Source: Sinorhizobium saheli (GTDB lineage Bacteria; Pseudomonadota; Alphaproteobacteria; Rhizobiales; Rhizobiaceae). Taken from it: DNA of 64,000 nucleotides. Shown here one piece after another: positions 51,930-60,107 of the stretch (positions are counted from its first letter, which is position 1; every line of letters begins with the position of its first letter). The notes beneath the pieces were generated by a model. That model made no database searches. It had not been told where the DNA came from and saw nothing but the letters and a program-made list of their open reading frames with translations. The translations under genes and the position numbers were made by a program. The stretch spans positions 62,001 through 126,000 of the forward strand of contig NZ_LNQB01000070.1 of NCBI RefSeq assembly GCF_001651875.1. Reading direction: 5' to 3'.

Positions 51930-54005
51930 ATGCGCATCGATAGCACCTCCGAGATCGAGACCAATATGACTGAAGTCACGCAGAAGGATCCCCTGGTGCT
52001 TTTCATGCCGTCGGGAAAGCGCGGGCGCTTCCCGGTCGGCACACCGATCCTCGACGCTGCGCGTTCGCTCGGGGTCTATGTCGAGAGCGTCTGCGGCGGA
52101 CGTGCGACTTGCGGACGCTGCCAGGTCTCCGTGCAGGAAGGCAATTTCGCCAAGCATAAGATCGTCTCGTCGAACGAGCACATCTCGCCGGTCGGACCGA
52201 AGGAGCAGCGCTACGCGAGCGTGCGCGAGCTCCCGGACGGCCGCCGCCTGTCCTGTTCGGCGCAGATCCTCGGCGATCTCGTCATCGACGTGCCGCAGGA
52301 CACCGTCATCAATGCCCAGGTGGTGCGAAAGGCCGCGACGGACCGCGCGATCGAGCGCAATGCCGCCGTCCAGATGTGCTATGTCGAGGTCGACGAACCG
52401 GACATGCATAAGCCGCTCGGCGATCTCGACCGGCTGAAAGCTGTTCTGGAGAAGGACTGGGGCTGGAAGGACCTGCTGATCGCGCCGCACCTCATTCCGC
52501 AGGTGCAAGGCATCCTGCGCAAGGGTAACTGGGCGGTTACCGCGGCGATCCACCGGGACATGGATTCCTCCCGTCCCTTCATCGTCGGCCTCTCGCCGGG
52601 GCTGAAGAACGAGGCCTATGGCGTCGCCTGCGACATCGGCTCGACGACGATCGCCATGCACCTGGTGTCGCTCCTCTCCGGCCGCATCGTCGCCTCCTCC
52701 GGAGCATCGAACCCGCAGATCCGCTTCGGCGAGGATCTGATGAGCCGCGTCTCCTACGTGATGATGAACCCGGACGGCCGCGAGGCAATGACCAAGGCGG
52801 TGCGCGAGGCGGTGAACGGACTGATCGGCAAGGTTTGCGCCGAAGGCGGGGTCGACCGCCACGACATCCTCGACATGGTGGTCGTCGGCAACCCGATCAT
52901 GCACCATCTGTTCCTCGGCATCGACCCGACGGAACTCGGCCAGGCGCCCTTCGCGCTCGCCGTATCGGGTGCCCTGCAATATTGGGCGCATGAGGTCGAC
53001 ATAGAGGTCAATCGCGGGGCGAGGCTCTATATGCTGCCGTGCATCGCCGGCCATGTCGGCGCCGACGCCGCCGGCGCAACCCTCTCGGAAGGGCCGCACC
53101 GACAGGACAAGATGATGCTGCTCGTCGATGTCGGCACCAATGCCGAAATCGTGCTCGGCAATCGCCAACGTGTCGTCGCCGCCTCCTCGCCGACGGGACC
53201 GGCCTTCGAAGGCGCGGAGATCTCCTCCGGCCAGCGCGCCGCCCCCGGAGCGATCGAGCGCGTGCGCATCGACCCGGAAACGCTGGAACCGCGCTTCCGC
53301 GTCATCGGCGTCGACAAATGGTCGGACGAAGAGGGATTTGCGGAAGCCGCCGCTGCGACCGGCGTCACCGGCATCTGCGGCTCGGCGATCATCGAAGTCG
53401 TCGCCGAGATGTACCTGACCGGCATCATTTCGCAGGACGGCGTCGTCGATGGCGCGATGGCAGCAAGGAGCCGGCGCGTCATTTCCAACGGCCGCACCTT
53501 CTCCTACCTGCTGCATGACGGAGAACCGCGCATCACGGTGACGCAGAACGATATCCGGGCGATCCAGCTCGCCAAGGCCGCGCTTTATGCCGGTATCAAG
53601 CTCTTGATGGAAAAGCAGGGCGTCGAGCACGTCGACACGATCCGCTTTGCCGGCGCCTTCGGCTCCTTCATCGACCCGAAATACGCGATGGTGCTCGGCC
53701 TCATCCCGGATTGCGACCTTACCGAGGTGAAGGCGGTCGGCAACGCCGCCGGCACCGGCGCGCTGATGGCACTCCTCAACCGCGGCCACCGCCGCGAGAT
53801 CGAGGAAACCGTTAGAAAAATCGAGAAGATAGAGACAGCTCTTGAATCGAAGTTTCAGGAGCACTTCGTCAACGCCATGGCGATGCCGAACAAGGTCGAC
53901 GCCTTCCCGAAGCTCGCCGAGGTGGTCAGCCTGCCCGAGCGCAAGGTGCTCACCGACGACGGCAGCGAAGGCGGGGGCCGCAGGAGGCGCAGGAGCCGGG
54001 AGTGA
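51930..54005 (+). CDS. corrinoid activation protein, [2Fe-2S]/ASKHA (DUF4445 type)
   Basis: The protein has 691 residues. An N-terminal plant-type [2Fe-2S] domain has CX5CX2C in VCGGRATCGRCQVS, and a later cysteine in GRRLSCSAQIL. A linker is followed by an ASKHA ATPase-like domain (GVACDIGSTTIAMHLVSLL and MMLLVDVGTNAEIVLGN) and a RACo-like end (RFAGAFGSFIDPKYAMVLG). Such proteins reduce inactivated cob(II)alamin back to cob(I)alamin with ATP. The ATG at 51930 or 51966 may start it. A charged RRRRRSRE tail ends it. It should reactivate the corrinoid protein at 44 kb. Confidence 0.9.
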   Translation: MRIDSTSEIETNMTEVTQKDPLVLFMPSGKRGRFPVGTPILDAARSLGVYVESVCGGRATCGRCQVSVQEGNFAKHKIVSSNEHISPVGPKEQRYASVRELPDGRRLSCSAQILGDLVIDVPQDTVINAQVVRKAATDRAIERNAAVQMCYVEVDEPDMHKPLGDLDRLKAVLEKDWGWKDLLIAPHLIPQVQGILRKGNWAVTAAIHRDMDSSRPFIVGLSPGLKNEAYGVACDIGSTTIAMHLVSLLSGRIVASSGASNPQIRFGEDLMSRVSYVMMNPDGREAMTKAVREAVNGLIGKVCAEGGVDRHDILDMVVVGNPIMHHLFLGIDPTELGQAPFALAVSGALQYWAHEVDIEVNRGARLYMLPCIAGHVGADAAGATLSEGPHRQDKMMLLVDVGTNAEIVLGNRQRVVAASSPTGPAFEGAEISSGQRAAPGAIERVRIDPETLEPRFRVIGVDKWSDEEGFAEAAAATGVTGICGSAIIEVVAEMYLTGIISQDGVVDGAMAARSRRVISNGRTFSYLLHDGEPRITVTQNDIRAIQLAKAALYAGIKLLMEKQGVEHVDTIRFAGAFGSFIDPKYAMVLGLIPDCDLTEVKAVGNAAGTGALMALLNRGHRREIEETVRKIEKIETALESKFQEHFVNAMAMPNKVDAFPKLAEVVSLPERKVLTDDGSEGGGRRRRRSRE

Positions 54006-54032
54006 GGACGGTTCCCCTCACGTTGTCTAAAA

Positions 54033-54533
54033 TCAACCGGCGGGCTTCACCGATTTCAAAGGCACCGTTAGCCCCACCTTGACCCGGTCCATGGCGACGA
54101 AGGTTCGGAACCGCTTGACGTTGTTGTTGCCGAAGAACAGACGCCGGGTCAGCGCCTCGTAGTCGGCCATGGTGGCGACGACGATCACCAGGATGAAATC
54201 CGCCTCCCCGGTGACGTAATAGCATTGCTGCACTTCCGGCGTCGCCGAGAACTCCGCCTTGGCGGCGTCGATCAACTCGGTCGTCTCGCTGACCACCTCG
54301 ACCTCGACGAAGATAGTGATCGGCTGGCCGACCTTTGCCGGATCGACGATCGCGCAATTTGCCTGGATGACCCCCGCCTCCTCCATCCGCTTGATGCGCC
54401 GTTGCACCGCAGGCGCGGAGAGATTGACCGCCTCGCCGATCGTGCGCTGCGGCGTCGCATTGTCCTTCTGCAGGACATCAAGGATCGCCAGGTCGAAGGT
54501 ATCGAGGGCGATTTCGGAACCGAGCTTTGCCAA
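54033..54533 (-). CDS. Lrp/AsnC-family transcriptional regulator
   Basis: This 166-residue protein has an N-terminal helix-turn-helix (LDVLQKDNATPQRTIGEAVN, then APAVQRRIKRMEEAGVI) and a C-terminal RAM/AsnC ligand-binding domain (CYYVTGEADFILVIVVATM). It is divergent from the diaminopropionate ammonia-lyase gene with about 100 bp between and probably controls it in response to an amino acid. It ends 28 bp after the activator stop, convergent to it. Confidence 0.9.
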   Translation of the reverse strand: MAKLGSEIALDTFDLAILDVLQKDNATPQRTIGEAVNLSAPAVQRRIKRMEEAGVIQANCAIVDPAKVGQPITIFVEVEVVSETTELIDAAKAEFSATPEVQQCYYVTGEADFILVIVVATMADYEALTRRLFFGNNNVKRFRTFVAMDRVKVGLTVPLKSVKPAG

Positions 54534-54636
54534 GCAACCTCCTCATGAAACAAACTTGCATTTGCTGCCGCAGAATACAGCGCAATTTTCGTGACTGATG
54601 CAATATATCTTCGCCAGCTCTTGCACGAGGTGGGTC

Positions 54637-55848
54637 ATGTTTCTTCTCAACACTCTTCCCGAACACAACCAGGCTCTCGCCCCGGTCGATGCCGAGACCC
54701 TCGGCGAAGGTGCGGCGCAAACGGTCGAACGGTTCCTCGCGCACCGCGCCGATCGTGCCGAAACGCCGCTCCGTTCGCTGCCAGGACTGGCAGCGAAGCT
54801 TGGCATCGCCGCAACCCACATCAAGGACGAAGGCCATCGCCTGGGGCTCGGGAGTTTCAAGGCGCTCGGCGGAGCATACGCTGTGATCCGGCTTGTTCTC
54901 GAGGAAGCCGGCAAGGAACTCGGGCGGACGGTCGATGTTTCCGAAATTCAATCGCCAGAGGTCCAGGCGATCGCTCGCCGCATGACGGTCGCCTGCGCGA
55001 CCGACGGCAACCACGGCCGATCGGTTGCGCAGGGCGCCGAGCTCGTCGGCGCACGGGCGGCGATCTTCGTGCATTCCGGCGTAAGCGCCGAGCGGGTCGC
55101 GGCCATCGCCCGATTCGGCGCAGAGATGATCCGCGTCGACGGTACCTACGACGACTCCGTTCGGGAAGCGGCCCGGATTGCCGACGCGAACGGGTGGACC
55201 ATCGTGTCGGACACCTCCTGGCCGGGTTACGAGCGCATCCCCGGGCTCGTGATGCAGGGTTACACCGCCCTCGTTCGCGAATCCTTGCGGCAAATGCCGG
55301 ATCCGCCGACCCACGTGTTCATCCAGTCGGGCGTTGGCGGTATCGCCGCCGCCGTGGCGGGTCATCTGGCGATCGCGCTCGGCGACGAGCGTCCCGTCTT
55401 CACAGTGGTCGATCCGGCCCGTGCCGCCTGCATCTTCGAGACGGCGCGCGCGGGGCGTCCGGTGAAGATTGCGCATGGCGAACCGACCGTCATGGCCATG
55501 CTTGAATGCTACCAGCCCTCGCTGGTCGCCTGGCGCGTTCTCTCGCGCGTCGCCGACGCCTTCATCACGGTCGACGAGGAAGATGCGATCTCGGTCATGC
55601 GTGAGCTTTCCAATCCCGTCGATCGCGACCCGGCCGTCGTCGCCGGCGAAAGCGGCGGCGTCGGACTGGCGGGCCTCTTGAAGGCGGTCCGCGACCCGGC
55701 CGTCAAAGACGCACTTCGCATCGATCAACATGCGCGAATCTTCCTCGTAAACACGGAAGGGGCAACCGACCCCGGCAAATATGAAGAGATCGTCGGGCTG
55801 CCACCCGCCGCGGTCGCAGCGAAGAACGAGATGGGAGCCAAGGCATGA
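54637..55848 (+). CDS. dpaL: diaminopropionate ammonia-lyase
   Basis: This 403-residue fold-type II PLP enzyme converts 2,3-diaminopropionate to pyruvate and two ammonia. The Schiff-base lysine lies in GLGSFKALGGAYAVIRLV. The glycine-rich phosphate loop is in FIQSGVGGIAAAVAGHLA, and ACATDGNHGRSVAQGAEL is characteristic of the DpaL/YgeX family. The ATG at 54637 follows GAGGTGGG. It overlaps the next M20 gene by four bases. The regulator is the divergent Lrp gene. Substrate analogues cannot be excluded. Confidence 0.9.
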   Translation: MFLLNTLPEHNQALAPVDAETLGEGAAQTVERFLAHRADRAETPLRSLPGLAAKLGIAATHIKDEGHRLGLGSFKALGGAYAVIRLVLEEAGKELGRTVDVSEIQSPEVQAIARRMTVACATDGNHGRSVAQGAELVGARAAIFVHSGVSAERVAAIARFGAEMIRVDGTYDDSVREAARIADANGWTIVSDTSWPGYERIPGLVMQGYTALVRESLRQMPDPPTHVFIQSGVGGIAAAVAGHLAIALGDERPVFTVVDPARAACIFETARAGRPVKIAHGEPTVMAMLECYQPSLVAWRVLSRVADAFITVDEEDAISVMRELSNPVDRDPAVVAGESGGVGLAGLLKAVRDPAVKDALRIDQHARIFLVNTEGATDPGKYEEIVGLPPAAVAAKNEMGAKA

Positions 55849-57089
55849 ACGATCTTTCGATCGATGCAGCGCGTCTCCTCGAACGCATCCGCACGCTTGG
55901 CGCCATCGGGCGCGACGAGAGCGGGCGACTGACGCGCCTGGCGGCCTCCGATACGGAGAAGGTCGGTCGCGACCAGTTCGTCTCCTGGCTTGACGAAGCC
56001 GGTCTTGAGGTCGCCGTGGATCGCATCGGCAATATCCTCGGCATCTGGAGGCCCGACGGAGTGGGCGACCGGCAGCCGCTGATGCTCGGCTCGCACATCG
56101 ATACCGTCATCGACGCTGGCATCTATGATGGGTGCTATGGGGTACTCGCCGCTCTCGAGGTGATACAGACCCTGAAAGCCCAAGGGTTTGCTTCATCGCG
56201 TCCGGTGGTCGTCGTCGCCTTCACCAATGAGGAAGGCGTCCGCTACGCACCTGACATGATGGGGTCGCTGGTCTACGCAGGCGGTCTCGACCTCGACGCG
56301 GCACTCGCCACCCTCGGAACGGACGGCTCTGTTCTTGGCGACGAACTGAGGCGCATCGGTTATGCCGGGGCACAGGAGCCAGGCTTCTTCAAGCCGCATG
56401 CCTATATCGAGCTGCACATCGAGCAGGGCCCGGTTCTCGAGCGCGAGGGCATTCCTGTCGGCGCCGTGCAGAACCTTCAGGGCATTTCCTGGCAGATGGT
56501 AACGATCGAAGGCGACGCCAATCATGCGGGCACCACGCCAATCTCGATGCGCCGTGATGCCGGCCACGCCGCCGCTCGTGTCATCACCTTCCTGCGCGAC
56601 CGGGCGAAGGGTTCGAATACGCCGACCGTCGCCACGGTCGGCTGTATCGACTTCGAGCCCAATGCCATCAACGTCATCCCCTCGCGCGCGCGTTTCACGG
56701 TCGATCTGCGCGACCCGGATGAGGACCGCCTGAAGGAGGAGGAAGCTGCACTTGCCGCGTTTCTCGACCACCTCGCCGCCGAAGAGCAGGTCGGCATATC
56801 TGTCGAGCGCCTGGCCCGGTTTGAGCCGGTCACCTTCGATCGGCGGATCGTGGAACTGGTTGAGAAGGCGGCGCGGGAGCGCGGTCTCGCCTGCAGGCGG
56901 ATGACCTCGGGAGCCGGGCACGACGCGCAGATGATTGCCCGGATCGCACCGTCCGCGATGATCTTTGTCCCGAGCATCGGCGGCATCAGCCATAACCCGA
57001 AGGAACACACCACTGACGAAGACCTTGTCGCGGGAGCCAATGTTCTCCTGGACGTCGTCCGCGAGCTTGCGAGGAAGGATTGCTTATGA
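55845..57089 (+). CDS. M20-family Zn-dependent hydrolase (allantoate amidohydrolase/carbamoylase type)
   Basis: This 414-residue dinuclear metallo-hydrolase has metal ligands visible as LMLGSHIDTVIDAGIYDGCY (H, D), VVVAFTNEEGVRYAPDMMG (double E), ELHIEQGPVLEREGIPVG and a final HNPKEHTTDEDL histidine. The lid domain has NHAGTTPISMRRDAGHAA. This profile fits amidase/hydantoinase-like members of HyuC/allantoate amidohydrolase, releasing amino acids from N-carbamoyl or amide substrates. It overlaps dpaL and the following truncated M20 gene, so all were one operon. Confidence 0.88.
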   Translation: MNDLSIDAARLLERIRTLGAIGRDESGRLTRLAASDTEKVGRDQFVSWLDEAGLEVAVDRIGNILGIWRPDGVGDRQPLMLGSHIDTVIDAGIYDGCYGVLAALEVIQTLKAQGFASSRPVVVVAFTNEEGVRYAPDMMGSLVYAGGLDLDAALATLGTDGSVLGDELRRIGYAGAQEPGFFKPHAYIELHIEQGPVLEREGIPVGAVQNLQGISWQMVTIEGDANHAGTTPISMRRDAGHAAARVITFLRDRAKGSNTPTVATVGCIDFEPNAINVIPSRARFTVDLRDPDEDRLKEEEAALAAFLDHLAAEEQVGISVERLARFEPVTFDRRIVELVEKAARERGLACRRMTSGAGHDAQMIARIAPSAMIFVPSIGGISHNPKEHTTDEDLVAGANVLLDVVRELARKDCL

Positions 57090-57285
57090 CCGTCGATAGG
57101 GACGCCCTTCACGAGGAAATGATCGTCTGGCGGCGCGACCTCCACGCCCATCTCGAATTCGGTTTCGACGAAAAACGGACATCCGCCTTCGTGGCGAAGA
57201 AGTTGCGGGAGTTCGGGTTCGATGATGTCGTCGGGGGAACGGGGGTCGTCGGAACGCTGAGGCGCGGGAGCGGCAATCGCAAACG
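57086..57285 (+). pseudogene. 5' fragment of an M20 amidohydrolase
   Basis: The ATG at 57086 overlaps the previous stop (ATGA), and the frame starts MTVDRDALHEEMIVWRRDLH, then HLEFGFDEKRTSAFVAKKLR and GVVGTLRRGSGNR, the N-terminus of hippurate hydrolase-like enzymes. After about codon 65 the family sequence stops. The expected ALRADMDALP metal-site block is missing, and the frame runs on into unrelated sequence. About 85 percent of the gene is lost, with the breakpoint near 57280, so it should not make an active enzyme. Confidence 0.75.
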
Positions 57286-57402
57286 ATGCAGGGCTCCTTT
57301 ACGGCGCGGCTTTTCACGCGGCGATCGTTCGGCATCGCCTGCCGGCGGCATAGTTGCCGCCGGCCCTGGGGATACCTCATGGAAATTCGGCCAAGGCGAG
57401 GC

Positions 57403-57870
57403 TCAAGCCACCGTGGCGGCATAGGATGCCAGGAGACCGCCCCAGCCGGTCTCGGAATCGAACCTGCGGCGCATCTCTTCGGCCTTCGATCCGAAATTCG
57501 CAAGGTTGCGGTGTTCGAGGGTCACGGTCGTCTCGCCGTCGCCCTTCGCTTCGAAGCGGACTTCCACCTCGCTGTAGAATTCCGGATCGAAGGTGAAATC
57601 CGCGTTGAGCTGCCAGGCGAAGAGGATGCGGTTCGGCCGGTCGTAATCGATGACGCGGCCCCAGTCGCACTCCTCGCCGGAATTGCCGATTTCGTACCAG
57701 CGGCCGCCGGCAAAGGTCTCGACCACCACCGTCTTCTGGCCGGATTGCGAGACGCTATGCTCCTTGATCCACCAGTTCCCCATGCCGTTGACAAAGACAT
57801 CGAATGCTTTCTCCGGGGGCACGTGTACGGTCACAGACTTGCGGACCGCTGCTGGCTCGATCGTGTGCAT
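57403..57870 (-). CDS. SRPBCC/AHSA1-like protein
   Basis: This 155-residue START-superfamily protein opens IEPAAVRKSVTVHVPPEKAF and has the AHSA1-type block FVNGMGNWWIKEHSVSQSG and a closing DSETGWGGLLASYA. GGGAGG lies before the ATG at 57870. It lies 53 bp downstream of the ArsR gene on the same strand, a standard ArsR-SRPBCC operon, so it is probably induced by the ArsR ligand. The ligand is unknown. Confidence 0.85.
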   Translation of the reverse strand: MHTIEPAAVRKSVTVHVPPEKAFDVFVNGMGNWWIKEHSVSQSGQKTVVVETFAGGRWYEIGNSGEECDWGRVIDYDRPNRILFAWQLNADFTFDPEFYSEVEVRFEAKGDGETTVTLEHRNLANFGSKAEEMRRRFDSETGWGGLLASYAATVA

Positions 57871-57923
57871 GATACCTCCCTCCGATTGTCCGGCCATGAC
57901 GGCGCGGCGGTACCGGCCGCTCA

Positions 57924-58235
57924 TCACTGGTCATCTTTATCCTCGACGGCGACTGTGAAGGCGGCGAGCTGATCGTCCCAGAAGCGGTCGAGCCATCGCC
58001 TGAGCGGCCCGAGGCCTTTCGGGTCGATCGAATAGATGCGCCGTGCACCGTCCGGCTCGTCGCGGACGAGGCGCGCTTCCTTCAAGACCTTCAGGTGCTG
58101 CGATATCGCCGGCTGCGAAACGGGCACGGCGCGCGCCAACTCGGCGACCGAATGCCGCCGCTCAGCAAGACGCTCGAAAATGGCGCGTCGGGTCGGGTCG
58201 GCCAGTGCGGCAAATAGTCTACCTTCATAAGCCAT
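57924..58235 (-). CDS. ArsR-family transcriptional regulator
   Basis: This 103-residue winged helix-turn-helix protein opens LFAALADPTRRAIFERLAER. It has the recognition helix in VSQPAISQHLKVLKEARLVR and a wing in DEPDGARRIYSIDPKG. The metal cysteine pair ELCVC is absent, so it is the non-metal class that senses small molecules. An inverted repeat at 58244-58259, nine bases before its start, is its likely operator. Confidence 0.92.
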   Translation of the reverse strand: MAYEGRLFAALADPTRRAIFERLAERRHSVAELARAVPVSQPAISQHLKVLKEARLVRDEPDGARRIYSIDPKGLGPLRRWLDRFWDDQLAAFTVAVEDKDDQ

Positions 58236-58243
58236 GATTTATA

Positions 58244-58259
58244 ATAAGCGATAGCTTAT
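58244..58259. promoter_or_regulatory. inverted repeat operator for the ArsR gene
   Basis: ATAAGC-GATA-GCTTAT (58244-58249 with 58254-58259) is a perfect inverted repeat in an AT-rich patch next to the ArsR start. Autoregulation is likely. Confidence 0.6.
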
Positions 58260-58304
58260 AGAAGTCAACTTCGCAGCCTTGCCCGAAATCGTTCCGGGAA
58301 GATC

Positions 58305-59219
58305 CTAACCGGCAGCGGCCACCCTCGCCGGCTGCATCTGAAGCTCCGCGAAGGCTTCGCGGACATGATCGGCAACCGCAAGGACCGGCGCCGGGGCATC
58401 CTCTATCACCTTCAGGCCGATGTCATAATGGCCTAGATCCGGCAGACCGTCGCGCTCGCCAAGCGCGATCATGTCGCCCTGGACGAGATAGCGCGGCAAC
58501 GGCGCGATCGCGAGCCCGGCGAGGACGGCCGCGCGCTGCCCGGTCGTATAGGCGCTGAGGAATGCGACGCGAAACTTGCGGCCGGCTCGAGAAAGCTTCT
58601 CGACCGCATCGGCGCGCCACACGCAGCCGTCCTCCCACATGGAGACCGGCAGCGGATCGCGCAGATGCGCGTCGCCGCATTTCGCGCCAGCCCAAACCAG
58701 CTTCTCCTGCATCAGGATTTCGCCGTCCTTCGCCGCCTCGTCAGAAAGGCTGTTATAAATCGCGATGTCCAGCCGATGCTCGTCGACGCGCTTGCGCATC
58801 GCATTGCTCATGCCGATCGACACGTCCACCGTGACGTTCGGATAGGATTCGGCAAAGCGCTTGAGGACATCGGGCAGTATGCGTTCCCCAACGTCTTCCG
58901 GCGCGCCGACACGCACGACGCCGTTCATGTCCGGCATCAGGAAGCGCGACACCGTCTCATTGTTCAGCGACAAGAGCCGCCGGGCGAAGCCGAGAAGCAG
59001 CTCACCCTTGGGGGTCAGCGACACCGAGCGTGCGTCGCGCAGAAAGAGCGTGCAGCCGAGCATCTCCTCCAGTTTCTTGATCTGCATCGAGACCGCCGAA
59101 GGAGTGCGATACACCGTCTCCGCGGCGGTGGTGAAGTTGCCGGTTTCGGCGATGGCGACGAAGGTCTTCAGCACGTCCATCTCGAGCAGCGGAAGCGCGT
59201 GGCGCAGCATCATGTTCAT
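58305..59219 (-). CDS. LysR family transcriptional regulator
   Basis: The protein has 304 aa, with an N-terminal helix-turn-helix (VAIAETGNFTTAAETVYRTP then SAVSMQIKKLEEMLGCTLF) and an effector domain from about residue 95 (GVVRVGAPEDVGERILPDVL). Several isolated cysteines (CTLF, CGDAHL, GCVWRA) could allow redox sensing, which is only suggestive. The ATG at 59219 gives MNMMLRHALPLLEMDVLKTF. A perfect palindrome at 59233-59247 lies 14 bp upstream. Confidence 0.9.
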   Translation of the reverse strand: MNMMLRHALPLLEMDVLKTFVAIAETGNFTTAAETVYRTPSAVSMQIKKLEEMLGCTLFLRDARSVSLTPKGELLLGFARRLLSLNNETVSRFLMPDMNGVVRVGAPEDVGERILPDVLKRFAESYPNVTVDVSIGMSNAMRKRVDEHRLDIAIYNSLSDEAAKDGEILMQEKLVWAGAKCGDAHLRDPLPVSMWEDGCVWRADAVEKLSRAGRKFRVAFLSAYTTGQRAAVLAGLAIAPLPRYLVQGDMIALGERDGLPDLGHYDIGLKVIEDAPAPVLAVADHVREAFAELQMQPARVAAAG

Positions 59220-59232
59220 GGCGGCATCCTCA

Positions 59233-59247
59233 TTCAGAAATTCTGAA
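59233..59247. promoter_or_regulatory. LysR-type T-N11-A palindrome
   Basis: TTCAGAAATTCTGAA is a perfect 15-bp palindrome containing T-N11-A, just before the LysR start. It is a likely autoregulatory site. Confidence 0.55.
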
Positions 59248-59360
59248 AGATAGATTAACTTCATTTCGTTTGATTGAACATCAGAAGCGAGCGATAGTCA
59301 AGCTGCAAGGACGGGCGAGGCAGATGCCGAACCGTCCGAACCCAGGGCAAGGAGAAGGCC

Positions 59361-59651
59361 ATGTCCACTCTGACATTGATCCACGGCGGTACCGGCGTCG
59401 GACGGCGGCTCCAGGGCGCGGGCGCGGCCTCTGCCCTGCCCCGCTCCGGCGACGATGGCGACATGGTTCTTGCGATGCTCGCGCGCGCCCGCTCGCTGAT
59501 CGATCGTGTCGCCGACCGAAGGCGCGCCGACAACGTCGTCAGGAATCGGGTGGAAACCCGCCGCCAATTGGCGAAACTGCCGGCGCGGGTTCGCAACGAC
59601 CTGTTACAGCCGGAACAGCAGCCGATACCGCCATCCGCTAGAAGCGACTAG
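59361..59651 (+). CDS. hypothetical protein (96 aa)
   Basis: This is a small, basic, probably disordered protein (MSTLTLIHGGTGVGRRLQGA then LARARSLIDRVADRRRADN). It has no recognised family. It is divergent from the LysR gene and may be its target. GGAGAAGG precedes the ATG. It is followed by an inverted repeat and the DUF1127 gene. Confidence 0.55.
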   Translation: MSTLTLIHGGTGVGRRLQGAGAASALPRSGDDGDMVLAMLARARSLIDRVADRRRADNVVRNRVETRRQLAKLPARVRNDLLQPEQQPIPPSARSD

Positions 59652-59672
59652 TGCGGCGAAAACAGATCACGA

Positions 59673-59695
59673 TGTTTGATGAAAAAGATCAAACA
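59673..59695. promoter_or_regulatory. inverted repeat upstream of the DUF1127 gene
   Basis: TGTTTGAT-N7-ATCAAACA (59673-59680 with 59688-59695) lies in an AT-rich stretch about 80 bp before the DUF1127 start. It may be an operator; the binding protein is unknown. Confidence 0.5.
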
Positions 59696-59776
59696 TATTC
59701 GTTTGAATGATCAATCGCGTTGCGCCATATACAATCCATGGTCGCGACCTTTTGAAAAACTCAGAAGGAACCAGCA

Positions 59777-59977
59777 ATGTCTACGAACCAGCATTCATCC
59801 TCCGCATCGAGCCAGGGCCACTCGGCACTGCCCGGTCTTTTCAGCCTGCGCGCCCGCGCCTGGGCCGCTTGGAAGCGGCATCGCAACGAACGCGTTCTGG
59901 AGAACCTCTCCTACGACACGCTGAAGGACATCGGCTTCCCCTCCGTCGATGATGCGGTGCACAAGACGGAACAATGA
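59777..59977 (+). CDS. DUF1127 small protein
   Basis: This 66-residue protein has a DUF1127-type C-terminus (WAAWKRHRNERVLENLSYDT then LKDIGFPSVDD). The arginine-rich helix of DUF1127 proteins has been linked to RNA binding and to phosphate and stress responses in alphaproteobacteria. The N-terminus is Ser/Gln-rich. AGGAACC precedes the ATG. A terminator follows, so it is a single-gene unit. Confidence 0.85.
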   Translation: MSTNQHSSSASSQGHSALPGLFSLRARAWAAWKRHRNERVLENLSYDTLKDIGFPSVDDAVHKTEQ

Positions 59978-60031
59978 GTAAAGGCTCCCCCAAATGCCGT
60001 CCTCCCGGCATTGACCGCATAGCGAGCCTCT

Positions 60032-60070
60032 GAAGGGCATTCCGGTCGACGGAGTGCCCTTCTTGTTTTG
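60032..60070 (+). terminator. rho-independent terminator
   Basis: The stem GAAGGGCATTCCG/CGGAGTGCCCTTC, with a TCGA loop region and a T-rich tail (TTGTTTTGG), lies after the DUF1127 gene. Confidence 0.7.
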
Positions 60071-60107
60071 GTGGGCGCATTTTCCGCCCTTTGACGAGAT
60101 TACGGCA

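Noticed and set aside
51879-53864. 661-codon minus-strand frame opposite the activator gene
   Set aside because: The plus-strand protein has intact [2Fe-2S] and ASKHA motifs; the minus frame has none.
57286-57972. 228-codon plus-strand frame opposite the SRPBCC gene
   Set aside because: It is antisense to an ArsR-SRPBCC operon with good ribosome-binding sites and has no domain.
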